57,235 nucleotides of DNA from Mammaliicoccus lentus. GTDB lineage: Bacteria > Bacillota > Bacilli > Staphylococcales > Staphylococcaceae. This document shows positions 26,180-35,635 of the stretch, one piece after another. The stretch covers positions 1-57,235 of the forward strand of contig NZ_PPRS01000036.1 of the NCBI RefSeq assembly GCF_002902755.1, given 5' to 3'. Position 1 is the first letter of the stretch. Every line of letters starts with the position of its first letter. The notes beneath the pieces were generated by a model, which worked only from the letters and a program-made list of their open reading frames with translations, did no database searches and had not been told where the DNA came from. A program made the position numbers and the translations under genes.

Positions 26180-26211
26180 AAAATCCACCAACACTTGTGT
26201 TGGCGGATTTT
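26180..26211 (-). terminator. Terminator after the eutH remnant
   Basis: AAAATCC(A)CCAACAC pairs with GTGTTGGCGGATTTT across a two-base loop, with T residues on the minus-strand side. Confidence 0.8.
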
Positions 26212-26290
26212 ATTAGCATATTTGTATTCAATTAATTTTTCTTTTAAGACCATCCGATTAATTGAGAGAATACTAATGAAATAATTGAAA

Positions 26291-27007
26291 TTACACCCCC
26301 GAGAATACAAATACTAATTTAATACATGCATCTAATATTCTTCCGAAGAAAATAAATAACTTTATCATAATATCTGAGAAGAAGTATAATCCTATTGCTG
26401 TAACAACTACAAAGATAATAAGTGGCAGTAAATTCGTAAATATTGTAGTCATACTTATTTGAAATAAATGCGTTGGGTCACTAGTTGTATCAATCGTAGT
26501 TCTTATTTTCGTATTGCTAAATAGAATTATTACCGTGGAAATAAATACACCGAACGGTATTGCTAACAAACCAGATAATATACCTAAAGCCATATATTTA
26601 TGATCTCGTTTATCAAGCATTGGCAAACCAAGTGGTATAGTAAACACTATTGTTGCCCCTGCCATCAGCCCAACAATCATCGCCATTATCCAACCTTCGT
26701 AGCTCGCCTTTAATACATCTGCCAGTTGATATCCTCCCATATCCGTTGCAAGTATAGAAGTGGCTGCAATTGCAGGATCTGCACCTATCTTATCAAACAT
26801 AGGTCCAAAAAATTTCTCAATAAACTTTGAAATGAAGGGAATAGATGCCATAATTCCTGCTGAATTTGCAAAAATTGGACCAATTGTATATATCCCTTCC
26901 ATAAATTCTTTACCAATACCTTCGTTTGCATTTCAAATTGCACCAAACGCACCTAATACTGCACATAACATAATAATATAAATAATAATTGTACCTATAT
27001 GCTCCAT
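26291..27007 (-). pseudogene. eutH: eutH, ethanolamine permease, broken
   Basis: EutH family membrane protein for ethanolamine uptake. From the ATG at 27007 (AGGGGG upstream) the first 24 codons read a normal membrane N-terminus and then hit TGA at 26935-26933. The same frame continues (NANEGIGKEF) into a 203-codon stretch with the family's GADPAIAATSILATDMGGYQLAD segment. The open frame ends at 26291. Adding one base to the G5 run just before would extend it by about 15 hydrophobic residues. Even then the protein would be some 100 residues shorter than EutH, so the 3' end seems deleted. It follows EutVW-type regulator genes, and a terminator lies between. Confidence 0.8.
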
Positions 27008-27038
27008 ATTAAATCCCCCTTATTTTAAATCTAAAAAT

Positions 27039-27081
27039 GCAAAAAGGTGCCCATTTGATTAATTCAAATAAGCACCTTTGC
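27039..27081 (-). terminator. Strong terminator between eutV-like and eutH genes
   Basis: Long hairpin: GCAAAAAGGTGCCCATTTGA pairs with TCAAATAAGCACCTTTGC around a five-base loop, T-rich on the minus-strand side. The position suits control of eutH by ANTAR-type antitermination, but the usual AnnGnn six-base loops are not obvious. Confidence 0.75.
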
Positions 27082-27105
27082 TTGGTTGTATTCACTTTTA
27101 ACATA

Positions 27106-27672
27106 TTACCCTAATTCATTGATAATCTCTGTAGCTTCTATTTCAATTGCGATTTGCTTATCCATACTCTTTCGCCGAAGTTTTTGATAAGCCGCTTCTT
27201 CTGATAAATTCAGTTGCTCCATCAGAATACCTTTTGCTTTTTCAACAAGTTTACGATTATTCATTTGTTTTTTCGTATTATCCACTTCTATTCTTAGTTG
27301 ATTCAAGCTGTTAGATTGCGACAGTGCAATTTCAACAGCTGGCAACAGTTGCGCTTCTGAAATTGGTTTTACAATATATCCTACAATATTAGTTTGTTTA
27401 GCTTCTTCTACGTATTCACAATGACTATAAGCAGTTAGTATTAATATTGGAATATCATATTTCTTTGAAATGATTTTACTAGCTTTCAGACCATTTAATT
27501 TCGGCATTTTAATATCCATAATGACTAAATCAGGCCGAAATTTATCAACCAACTCTAACGCTTTTTCTCCGTTACCGGCTTCCGCTACTACATCGTATTG
27601 AGCTTCTTTAAGCATTTCTATAATATCCATCCTAACGATAGATTCATCTTCAACAACTATAATTGATGTCAA
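27106..27672 (-). CDS. eutV: EutV-like response regulator with ANTAR RNA-binding domain
   Basis: A 188-residue two-component regulator. The N-terminal receiver shows the acidic pair in VVEDES, a phosphorylatable Asp in LVIMDIKMP near residue 53, a Thr and a Lys in the usual later places (ILTAYS, YIVKPI). The C-terminal ANTAR domain (KLVEKAKGILMEQLNLSEEAAYQ) binds nascent RNA and prevents termination. I choose the TTG at 27672 with GGGG 9 bases upstream; the ATG three codons earlier abuts the G run directly. It follows the sensor kinase gene with a one-base gap. Its natural target, eutH, is broken here. Confidence 0.85.
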   Translation of the reverse strand: MTSIIVVEDESIVRMDIIEMLKEAQYDVVAEAGNGEKALELVDKFRPDLVIMDIKMPKLNGLKASKIISKKYDIPILILTAYSHCEYVEEAKQTNIVGYIVKPISEAQLLPAVEIALSQSNSLNQLRIEVDNTKKQMNNRKLVEKAKGILMEQLNLSEEAAYQKLRRKSMDKQIAIEIEATEIINELG

Positions 27673-27673
27673 T

Positions 27674-29089
27674 TCAATCATCCCCTTTGTATTGAAATTG
27701 AACGCGTGCTAAAGTGCCGATATTATTACGCTTAATACTAAATGTGCCTTCTAAATCATTTTCCGTAATAGTTTTTACAATTTTCAGTCCGAAGGAATGG
27801 GTAAATTCGCTTTCTGTTATACCTGTATCTTCAACTTCAAGAATATGCGATTGGTTCTGTTGGTCGTACCTTAAATGTACATCAATCTTTCCATCAGTCT
27901 GATAATTAAATGCATGGTTTAAACAATTTGTAATAAGTTCATTTGCGATGAGTGCCACTGATACAGCTATATTTGATACAAGATGAATTTGGCCTTCAGT
28001 CTTATAATCTATATGTATAACTTTATCTGAAGTCTCATTATAAACAATCATATTTCCTATCTTCTTAACTAGTTTATCAATATTGACTAAATCCGTTGAT
28101 GATTCATCTAGGATGACTTCATAGACAGAAGCAATACTCATGATTCTATTCAAACTTTCTTGAAAATATTGTTCACTACCATCTGGCAATCCCCTTCTCA
28201 TTTGTAATCTCAATATACTCGCTACAGTTTGAAGATTATTTTTAACACGATGATGAATTTCACCAATTGCAGCAGATTTGGAAATCAATTCTCGTTCTTT
28301 TTCCTTTAAATCCGTTATGTCTTTCATAAGAATAAGATGACCTGTCACAACTCCATCTTCAAGTAATTGAATACATTTAATTTGAAAATAATGATTATGA
28401 AGTTCTTTTTCTTCAATTGTAATAATTCGACCATCTGTTAACATACTTTCGACCGTTGGAAAGAGTTCTACAAAACACAAACCAGTTTCACACTTAGTTC
28501 CCTTAATATCACTTATCATTTTCTCTCCAGTTAGATTGAAATAACGTATATTCAAATCATTATCCAACTCAAAAAAACTTTCTTCAATCATATCTGGGAA
28601 AAAAACCTCATTGTTTTTTGAACGAGAAACAATGTTACTCAATGTACTAGTTGCTTGAGTTAATGCCTTCAAACGATTTTCCTTCATTACTTTACTACTT
28701 ATATCTTTCTCCATAATCAGTGTGCCAATAATTTCTTCTCCCAACATAATCGGTGTTACACTCTGTTCAACCACTTTACCTTCTTGTGTAACAGCCTTAT
28801 ATTGAGAAAAATCTTTACCTCTTAATACTTCAAAAACGGCTGGTTCAAACTTCTCATAAACATTCTCACCAATAACTGATGTTTGATATAAACTCTTCAC
28901 ATTTTTAGGAATTGCTTCAGCAACAACAACCACTTCATCCTTATTGTCAATCGGACAATCAATAAATACATTTGCACGGTTGAGTTCAGCAACCATTTGA
29001 AGTTGATTTGAAAGGTTAATAATCTTATTATAAGCTTCTTCCGACAAAGATGTAAGCGCTTTACTAACTAAGTTGATATTCCCAATAAT
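27674..29089 (-). CDS. eutW: EutW-like sensor histidine kinase with apparent ATT start
   Basis: Soluble sensor kinase of the HWE/HisKA_2-related group that phosphorylates the ANTAR regulator. An N-terminal sensor region has Cys-rich turns and PAS-like folds. The phosphoacceptor is in GEIHHRVKNNLQTVASILRL, then a Bergerat ATPase with N box (ALIANELITNCLNHAF) and DTG. The only canonical start (TTG at 29047) has no ribosome binding site. The same frame runs upstream to an ATT at 29089 that has AGGGGA 6 bases upstream, and the extra residues (IGNINLVSKALTSLSEE) look like real protein. I therefore place the start there, with caution; an ATG to ATT mutation is the alternative. Confidence 0.75.
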   Translation of the reverse strand: MIGNINLVSKALTSLSEEAYNKIINLSNQLQMVAELNRANVFIDCPIDNKDEVVVVAEAIPKNVKSLYQTSVIGENVYEKFEPAVFEVLRGKDFSQYKAVTQEGKVVEQSVTPIMLGEEIIGTLIMEKDISSKVMKENRLKALTQATSTLSNIVSRSKNNEVFFPDMIEESFFELDNDLNIRYFNLTGEKMISDIKGTKCETGLCFVELFPTVESMLTDGRIITIEEKELHNHYFQIKCIQLLEDGVVTGHLILMKDITDLKEKERELISKSAAIGEIHHRVKNNLQTVASILRLQMRRGLPDGSEQYFQESLNRIMSIASVYEVILDESSTDLVNIDKLVKKIGNMIVYNETSDKVIHIDYKTEGQIHLVSNIAVSVALIANELITNCLNHAFNYQTDGKIDVHLRYDQQNQSHILEVEDTGITESEFTHSFGLKIVKTITENDLEGTFSIKRNNIGTLARVQFQYKGDD

Positions 29090-29141
29090 ACACCATCCCC
29101 TATAATAACTGTATGAATATTTCGAATATTTTTATATTACT

Positions 29142-29170
29142 ATTATGAAATTGAATTAAAAATATGTCAA
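29142..29170 (-). promoter_or_regulatory. Promoter of the eutWV genes
   Basis: On the minus strand TTGACA (29170-29165), 17-base spacer and CATAAT (29147-29142), about 45 bases upstream of the AGGGGA binding site. Confidence 0.7.
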
Positions 29171-29297
29171 TTCAAAACTTAGTATGCCAAATTTCTTCAA
29201 CTGTATTACTAATAGTAATGCTTTTCACTAATTAACCTCACTCTTATAATTAATTTTTAGACCCAACGATTTATACACTCAATTTTTATAGATATAT

Positions 29298-29325
29298 TTG
29301 TAATTATGTATATTTGATGTAGAAT
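29298..29325 (+). promoter_or_regulatory. Promoter of the isaB-like gene
   Basis: TTGTAA (29298-29303), 16-base spacer and TAGAAT (29320-29325). It implies an untranslated leader of about 200 bases. Confidence 0.55.
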
Positions 29326-29405
29326 AAAAGTGAATAATTACACTTGATAATAGCGAATGATAAAGGAGTGGTATTCCCACCTAGCAACTTAAATTGAAAG
29401 GGCAT

Positions 29406-29470
29406 TGCATGTGTTTGAACTGGAAAAACGACAAATAAGTAAAGATAGTACTTGTTCAAGGATTTATGCA
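29406..29470 (+). promoter_or_regulatory. Structured element in the long isaB leader
   Basis: TGCAT plus TTGAAC (29406-29420) can pair with GTTCAA plus ATGCA (29454-29470), forming a two-part stem with an internal loop. It lies inside the roughly 200-base leader. I do not recognise a known riboswitch class. No other gene is present between 29090 and 29530. Confidence 0.4.
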
Positions 29471-29530
29471 TTTGAATGTTGACTAAGCAGTTATGGTCAA
29501 AGGTACTCAAAAATTAAGGAGTGGTTTATT

Positions 29531-30115
29531 ATGCGTAAAGTAGGAAAGTTACTTTCAGCATCTGTCGTTGTATCAACACTTGTCGTAGGTTCTTCAGCAG
29601 CATTTATAACGACAAGTGGTCCAGAAGCTCAAGCAGCAGAGCAAGTTCAAAAATGGGGGCATGGTGAAGGAGCAGCAAGCGGTGCAAGTACACAAGGCGC
29701 TTCAGAAGAAATGGCACAAACACCTTGGTATAACTATTACGGTTATACAACATATGATCCTTCGTTTACACAAGATTATAATTTTGTACGTGCATTGAAA
29801 TATGACAATGTTTCAATTGATAACTATAAAGTAGATCCAAAAGCTTATAAAAATCATGACCATAGTATAAAAGTTTATGATACAACTGTAGATTTTAACG
29901 ATGATAATGAAGTTATTCAAATTAGCTTTAATACTAAACCAAATACGGTAACTAAAGAAACTTTCAAAAAAGCACATGCTTCTAATGATATGGGAGGAGA
30001 AGGTGATTCAGGTATCGGAGATGGTACAATGGTATATTATAATACTAATGATGGTTCATATAAGGCTTTCTTTGATGAAAATGATTACTTAACTAAAATA
30101 ATCATTGGTCAATAG
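29531..30115 (+). CDS. isaB: IsaB-like immunodominant secreted antigen
   Basis: A 194-residue secreted protein. The signal peptide is cut near AQA-A at about residue 35. It is followed by a Gly/Ala/Ser-rich stretch of some 25 residues absent from S. aureus IsaB, then the conserved region (YDPSFTQDYNFVRALKYDN, ISFNTKPNTVTKETF, NDMGGEGDSGIGDG, YKAFFDENDYLTK). S. aureus IsaB is a surface or extracellular nucleic-acid-binding protein. Strong RBS AAGGAG. It is preceded by a long leader and followed by a strong terminator, a single-gene unit. Confidence 0.9.
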   Translation: MRKVGKLLSASVVVSTLVVGSSAAFITTSGPEAQAAEQVQKWGHGEGAASGASTQGASEEMAQTPWYNYYGYTTYDPSFTQDYNFVRALKYDNVSIDNYKVDPKAYKNHDHSIKVYDTTVDFNDDNEVIQISFNTKPNTVTKETFKKAHASNDMGGEGDSGIGDGTMVYYNTNDGSYKAFFDENDYLTKIIIGQ

Positions 30116-30170
30116 AATGAAATAACAACTATCGAAAGTCGTAATCTTAAAAATGTAGATGACAAAATAG

Positions 30171-30220
30171 TAAGCACATCACTCTACTGATGAAATTCAG
30201 TACACAAAGTGATGTGCTTA
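30171..30220 (+). terminator. Terminator between isaB and the dehydrogenase gene
   Basis: Perfect 13-bp arms TAAGCACATCACT (30171-30183) and AGTGATGTGCTTA (30208-30220), followed by TTTTAT. It serves convergent genes. Confidence 0.85.
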
Positions 30221-30268
30221 TTTTATATTATGAATTTGGTTAATGATGATTATTTTAAACTACTATAG

Positions 30269-31402
30269 TTATGATTCTGTCATTTTAATAATAATTCTAC
30301 CTACATCGCCATTTGCTAATTGATCAAAGCCTTTATTTATCTCATTAAGTGAAATGACATCACTGATTAATGGATCAACGTTAAGCCGATTACTTTGATA
30401 CAAACTAACAAACCTAGGTATATCACGATCAGGAACACAACTTCCAACATATGAACCTTTAATCGTTCTTTCTTCAGCTGCTAAAGTTACTTGAGGAATT
30501 GATAATTCTGCTTTAGGATCAGGTAAACCTGTTGTAACTGTTGTTCCACCTCGTTTTGTTATTGCATATGCTACTTTCATTGCTGGCACTACACCTGCTG
30601 TTTCAAATACATATTCAGCCCCGCCTGTAATATATTGCTTAACTTCTTCTATTACATTTTCATCGCCTGAATTATATACTGCGGTTGCACCTAATTTTTT
30701 AGCAATTTCAAATTTATCTTCATTTATATCTAATGCAATAATTTCATTTGCACCGGCCAGTTTTGCACCAATAATAGCATTTAATCCTATTCCTCCAAGT
30801 CCTACTACAGCGACATTACTACCTGGTCTAATCTGCGCTGTATTTATAACAGCCCCTATACCTGTAATAACAGCACAACCAAACACAGCTGCACGTTCAT
30901 AAGGAATATTTGAATCAATTTTTACTATAGAATTTTCTGATACAACAGCATATTCAGAAAATCCAGAAACGCCTAAATGGTGATGGATGACATCATTATC
31001 TTTAGATAAACGAAATCCACCTTCTAGCATTTCACCTTTTTCATTTGAAGCAGCACCATTTTCACATAATGCCGGTCGTCCTTCACGACAAGGTATACAC
31101 TTTCCACAGCTTGGAATAAATGTACAAACAACATGGTCTCCAACTTCAAAATCGGTAACATTTTCACCTAGTTCTATAATCTCTCCTGCCGCTTCATGTC
31201 CTAACGCCATAGGCATTGGTCGCGGTCGACTTCCGTTAATCACTGATAAATCAGAATGACATAAACCTGCTGCATGAATTTTAATTAATACTTCATTTTT
31301 GTTAGGATTATCAAGGTTTAATGTTTCTATCTTTAAAGGTTCAGCTTTTTCATAAGGACCTTCTACACCCATTTCATATAATACTGCTGCTTTTGTCTTC
31401 AT
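30269..31402 (-). CDS. Zinc-dependent alcohol dehydrogenase
   Basis: A medium-chain dehydrogenase of 377 residues, NAD(P)-dependent. Catalytic zinc ligands include C48 (GLCHSD) and the H69-E70 pair (GHE). Structural zinc cysteines are C99, C102, C105 and C113. The Rossmann motif GLGGIG lies near residue 205. It resembles class III-like and aryl-alcohol dehydrogenases, without a clear substrate. It follows the lactonase gene by 15 bases, so the two probably act on related substrates. RBS AAAGGGTGTG. Confidence 0.88.
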   Translation of the reverse strand: MKTKAAVLYEMGVEGPYEKAEPLKIETLNLDNPNKNEVLIKIHAAGLCHSDLSVINGSRPRPMPMALGHEAAGEIIELGENVTDFEVGDHVVCTFIPSCGKCIPCREGRPALCENGAASNEKGEMLEGGFRLSKDNDVIHHHLGVSGFSEYAVVSENSIVKIDSNIPYERAAVFGCAVITGIGAVINTAQIRPGSNVAVVGLGGIGLNAIIGAKLAGANEIIALDINEDKFEIAKKLGATAVYNSGDENVIEEVKQYITGGAEYVFETAGVVPAMKVAYAITKRGGTTVTTGLPDPKAELSIPQVTLAAEERTIKGSYVGSCVPDRDIPRFVSLYQSNRLNVDPLISDVISLNEINKGFDQLANGDVGRIIIKMTES

Positions 31403-31417
31403 TTATATACACACCCT

Positions 31418-32266
31418 TTATTCATAATAACCATCAGTAGACTTTCTAAAAGTCTCAAATTGATTACCGTCATGACCAAACCAGATTTCTGCGTTTTTTT
31501 CTTTTGCGAGTCGCTTAATGTATTCAACTGAGTTTGCCCAACCAATGGAATCATAAATAATACCAGGTGGCTGCAATTTAGGTTCCATACTTTCTCGTGT
31601 GTAAATAGCATCAGAAGCTAAGATTAAAGTGCCTAGCTCTTCCGTTTCAATTTCAAGACCAATCATTCCCCAAGCATGGCCACTACCAAAATTCAGTACC
31701 TTCACTCCATCTACAAGGTTCAAGTGGTCTTGATCACGTGAAATTGTGTGCCAAGTTAAATCACTTTTAATCCAAGCATCAATATCACTCCAAATATATG
31801 CACCTTCTTGTTGGTTACGTGCATAGCACTTCATCGCACCACTGAATTCATCATCATGAACAATAACAGTTGCGTTTGTAAAGTATTCTAAACAACCAGC
31901 ATGATCTAGATGTAAATGTGAAGCAACTACTATATCTACATCTTTAGGGTCAACGCCCAACTGTTCTAGCCTATTAGGTAAATGACACGAGTCATCTGAA
32001 AAATACGGAAAAGCTTTCTGTGTCGCATTAATCCAACGACCCTCTTCACCCATTGAATTAGGATTACAAGCAGTATCAAATAAAATTTTAGCATCCGGAT
32101 GGTCTATAAAAACTGTATAAATCGGAAATTCATGTAGTTCATTTTCTTTATTAGGATTGTCGAGCGTGGCTTGGTTTGAATTAGCTATCATTAGATTTTT
32201 GTCCATTTGCATGCGTCCATTATCCAAAACATAGATTTTCATACGTTCTTTTTTTATATTTACCAA
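31418..32266 (-). CDS. Metallo-beta-lactamase-fold N-acyl-homoserine-lactonase-like hydrolase
   Basis: Hydrolase of about 282 residues with the two-zinc motif HLHLDHAG and the later His (GSGHAWG) and Asp (LASDAIY) ligands. The arrangement is that of AiiA/AttM-type lactonases, which open the lactone ring of acyl-homoserine lactones or similar lactones such as gamma-butyrolactone. AttM is known next to alcohol and aldehyde dehydrogenases, which fits the dehydrogenase gene behind it. A TTG at 32266 has GGGG 9 bases upstream. An internal ATG (MKIYVLDNG) matches the usual family start but has no binding site, so the start is uncertain. Confidence 0.75.
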   Translation of the reverse strand: MVNIKKERMKIYVLDNGRMQMDKNLMIANSNQATLDNPNKENELHEFPIYTVFIDHPDAKILFDTACNPNSMGEEGRWINATQKAFPYFSDDSCHLPNRLEQLGVDPKDVDIVVASHLHLDHAGCLEYFTNATVIVHDDEFSGAMKCYARNQQEGAYIWSDIDAWIKSDLTWHTISRDQDHLNLVDGVKVLNFGSGHAWGMIGLEIETEELGTLILASDAIYTRESMEPKLQPPGIIYDSIGWANSVEYIKRLAKEKNAEIWFGHDGNQFETFRKSTDGYYE

Positions 32267-32443
32267 TACAATCAACCCCTTTAATTATATGTTACTCCCC
32301 ATTGTAAACCCTTTCACTTTTGGTGTAAAATTATACCTACCGAATTATATTGTTTCTATATTTTGTATAATTATTTGATTTTTGTTATTCATTCAACATG
32401 TTATAATGTTATTATTTTCACGAAGATTACATTTTTAATATAA

Positions 32444-33307
<864 letters not shown>

Positions 33308-33475
33308 TTTGAGACCTTAGTAGACAGCATAATAGAAAGCATGAGTAGATTAAAAGTTTAATTATCATTAATATTAATTTTTTAAATAATTAATAGATTA
33401 TCAACATACTATTCATTTGTAATGTTTTGTATTTTTTATTAATGTTAGGTCTATAACAACTAAGGAGGCAATTTA

Positions 33476-33955
33476 ATGGTTAGTGAATCTGATATTACTT
33501 TTTTAGAAAGGTGTGTCGAGTTAGCGGAACAAGCGCTGAATAAGGGAGATGAACCTTTTGGATCTATTATAGTAAGTTCTGAAGGTGACATTTTATTTGA
33601 AGATCATAATCGTGTTAGTGGTGGTGATCATACAAGACATCCTGAATTTGAAATAGCAAGATGGGCTGCAAATCATTTATCTCCTGAAGAACGTAAGTCA
33701 GCAACTGTTTATACTTCTGGGGAACACTGCCCGATGTGTGCGGCTGCACATGGTTGGGTAGGTCTTGGTAGAATCGTTTATGCAAGTTCTTCAGAACAAT
33801 TAGGTAAGTGGTTGAGTGAGATGGGGGTACCACAATCACCAGTAAAAAGTCTACCTATTCAACAAATTATAGAAAATGCTGATGTCGATGGCCCAGTTGA
33901 TGAATTAGCAGAAAAAGTACATGCATTACATTTAAAGTTACACGAAAAAAATTAA
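33476..33955 (+). CDS. Nucleoside/guanine deaminase-like protein
   Basis: A 159-residue zinc deaminase of the cytidine/deoxycytidylate superfamily. The HPEFE motif gives the His ligand and catalytic Glu, and CPMCAAAH gives the two Cys ligands. Size and motif order fit the guanine deaminase/nucleoside deaminase group; the exact base is uncertain. Very good RBS AAGGAGGC. It lies between the beta-lactamase and the dihydrouridine synthase, as an apparent single gene followed by a terminator. Confidence 0.85.
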   Translation: MVSESDITFLERCVELAEQALNKGDEPFGSIIVSSEGDILFEDHNRVSGGDHTRHPEFEIARWAANHLSPEERKSATVYTSGEHCPMCAAAHGWVGLGRIVYASSSEQLGKWLSEMGVPQSPVKSLPIQQIIENADVDGPVDELAEKVHALHLKLHEKN

Positions 33956-33971
33956 TATATTCTTAAATAAT

Positions 33972-34007
33972 TCCCCTCAATATTCGAAAGATGTTGAGGG
34001 GATTTTT
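33972..34007 (+). terminator. Terminator after the deaminase gene
   Basis: TCCCCTCAA (33972-33980) pairs with TTGAGGGGA (33994-34002), followed by TTTTT. Confidence 0.85.
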
Positions 34008-34208
34008 ATATTCAAAAAATCTACGTATGTGATTAATCCCCTTCATTTGTGATACACTTCCCCATTATTAATTTCTTTGCTACCGTTAGCCATCCCTTCA
34101 TTCAGTCTGTGACTGGTCAATATCCTTTTGTGTAAGTTGAAAATTTATGGTAATATCATCATGGATAAATAGACGAGATATTAATAGAAAAGAAGGTTTA
34201 AATATATT

Positions 34209-35189
34209 ATGAAAGAAAATTTTTGGAGTGAATTACCACGTCCATTTTTTATTTTGGCACCTATGGAAGACGTTACAGATATCGTCTTTCGTCATGTTGT
34301 TAGTGAAGCAGCTAGACCTGATGTGTTTTTCACTGAATTTACGAATACTGATAGCTTTTGTCACCCTGAAGGTATAGATAGCGTTCGCGGACGCTTAACA
34401 TTTAGTGAAGATGAACAGCCTATAGTTGCTCATATATGGGGAGACAAGCCGGAGCATTTCCGAGAAATGAGTATCGGTATGGCAGAGATGGGCTTTAAAG
34501 GTATTGATTTAAATATGGGTTGTCCCGTAGCCAATGTTGCAAAAAAAGGTAAAGGTTCTGGATTGATTCTTCGACCTGAAACCGCAGCTGAAATTATTCA
34601 AGCATCTAAAGCAGGTGGTCTACCGGTAAGTGTAAAAACCCGCCTCGGGTATTATGAAATAGATGAGTGGAAAGATTGGTTAAAACACGTCTTCGAACAA
34701 GACATTGCAAACTTATCTATCCATCTCCGTACTCGTAAAGAGATGAGTAATGTAGATGCACACTGGGAATTAATCGAAGCAGTCAAAAATTTGCGTGATG
34801 AAATCGCACCAAATACATTGCTAACTATTAACGGTGATATTCCAGACAGAAAAACAGGGCTTGAACTTGCAACAAAATATGGCATTGATGGTGTAATGAT
34901 CGGTAGAGGCATTTTTCATAATCCCTTTGCTTTTGAAAAAGAACCACGCGAACACACGAGTAAAGAACTGTTGGACTTGTTAAGATTACATCTAACATTA
35001 TTCGACAAATATTCTCAAAAAGAAAATCGACAATTCAAAAGTTTACGCAGATTCTTTAAAATCTATGTACGAGGGATTAGAGGTGCAAGTGAACTGCGAC
35101 ATCAATTGATGAGTACACAATCAACAGACGAAGTTCGTGCATTGCTCGATGAGTTTGAAGCGAAAATAGAGGAAGATATAGAATCTTAA
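34209..35189 (+). CDS. dus: tRNA-dihydrouridine synthase
   Basis: A 326-residue FMN enzyme that reduces uridines in the D-loop of tRNA. The TIM-barrel start [11 protein letters not shown], the NMGCPV motif with the catalytic Cys near residue 104, [18 protein letters not shown] and [13 protein letters not shown] are characteristic. Which Dus subtype it represents cannot be fixed by eye. It has a modest RBS and ends just before a strong bidirectional terminator. Confidence 0.9.
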   Translation: MKENFWSELPRPFFILAPMEDVTDIVFRHVVSEAARPDVFFTEFTNTDSFCHPEGIDSVRGRLTFSEDEQPIVAHIWGDKPEHFREMSIGMAEMGFKGIDLNMGCPVANVAKKGKGSGLILRPETAAEIIQASKAGGLPVSVKTRLGYYEIDEWKDWLKHVFEQDIANLSIHLRTRKEMSNVDAHWELIEAVKNLRDEIAPNTLLTINGDIPDRKTGLELATKYGIDGVMIGRGIFHNPFAFEKEPREHTSKELLDLLRLHLTLFDKYSQKENRQFKSLRRFFKIYVRGIRGASELRHQLMSTQSTDEVRALLDEFEAKIEEDIES

Positions 35190-35250
35190 AGCAGCTATGA
35201 GCAAGTATCAGGTTTTAACCCTACAATTATAAACTTTATCGCAGATATGT

Positions 35251-35290
35251 ATATAGCCCCTGTTAACATTATTGTTAACAGGGGCTATAT
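35251..35290 (+). terminator. Strong bidirectional terminator
   Basis: Perfect 17-bp arms (35251-35267 and 35274-35290) around a six-base loop, between the convergent dus and MazG-like genes. Confidence 0.9.
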
Positions 35291-35296
35291 TATTAA

Positions 35297-35635
35297 TTAT
35301 AAATCTTTATATTTAGTATTTGAATCTTTGCTTTTGTTTATTGGGTACTTTTCAACATTTTTCACTAGTTTCTTACGGATAATTTCATTAATATCAAAGT
35401 CTAAATTATCTGCCAACATATAACTATAGATTAATACATCTGCTAATTCTTCTGCTAACCTCTCACGCTTAGTATCCACTACCTCTTCAGATGATTTCCA
35501 CTGAAATAGCTCAAGTAATTCTGCTGCTTCTAAACTAATTGATAAAGATAAATCCTTTTCATTGTGAAATTGTCTCCAATTACGTTCATCTCTAAATTGA
35601 TTGATTTCTTTTAGTACATCTTTTGTTTTATCCAT
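35297..35635 (-). CDS. MazG-like nucleotide pyrophosphohydrolase
   Basis: A 112-residue all-alpha NTP pyrophosphatase. The metal-binding pattern is visible: EAAEL (EExxE-like) near residue 36-40, and EELADVLIY with E and D ligands near 66-72. Relatives cleave dCTP or other NTPs to NMP and pyrophosphate. I use the ATG at 35635 with AAAGGTG 6 bases upstream. Its start overlaps the end of the GIY-YIG/DUF2075 gene by 8 bases, so the two are coupled. The pairing suggests a joint role, perhaps nucleotide depletion in defence (inference). Confidence 0.85.
   Translation of the reverse strand: MDKTKDVLKEINQFRDERNWRQFHNEKDLSLSISLEAAELLELFQWKSSEEVVDTKRERLAEELADVLIYSYMLADNLDFDINEIIRKKLVKNVEKYPINKSKDSNTKYKDL

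Noticed and set aside
27039-27081. Hairpin considered as an ANTAR two-hairpin antitermination site
   Set aside because: The terminator is clear but the required hexaloops with A at 1 and G at 4 are not visible, so only a terminator is called.
29304-29510. Small minus-strand open frame covering the isaB leader
   Set aside because: No ribosome binding site and no recognisable protein features; it overlaps the proposed leader and promoter of isaB.
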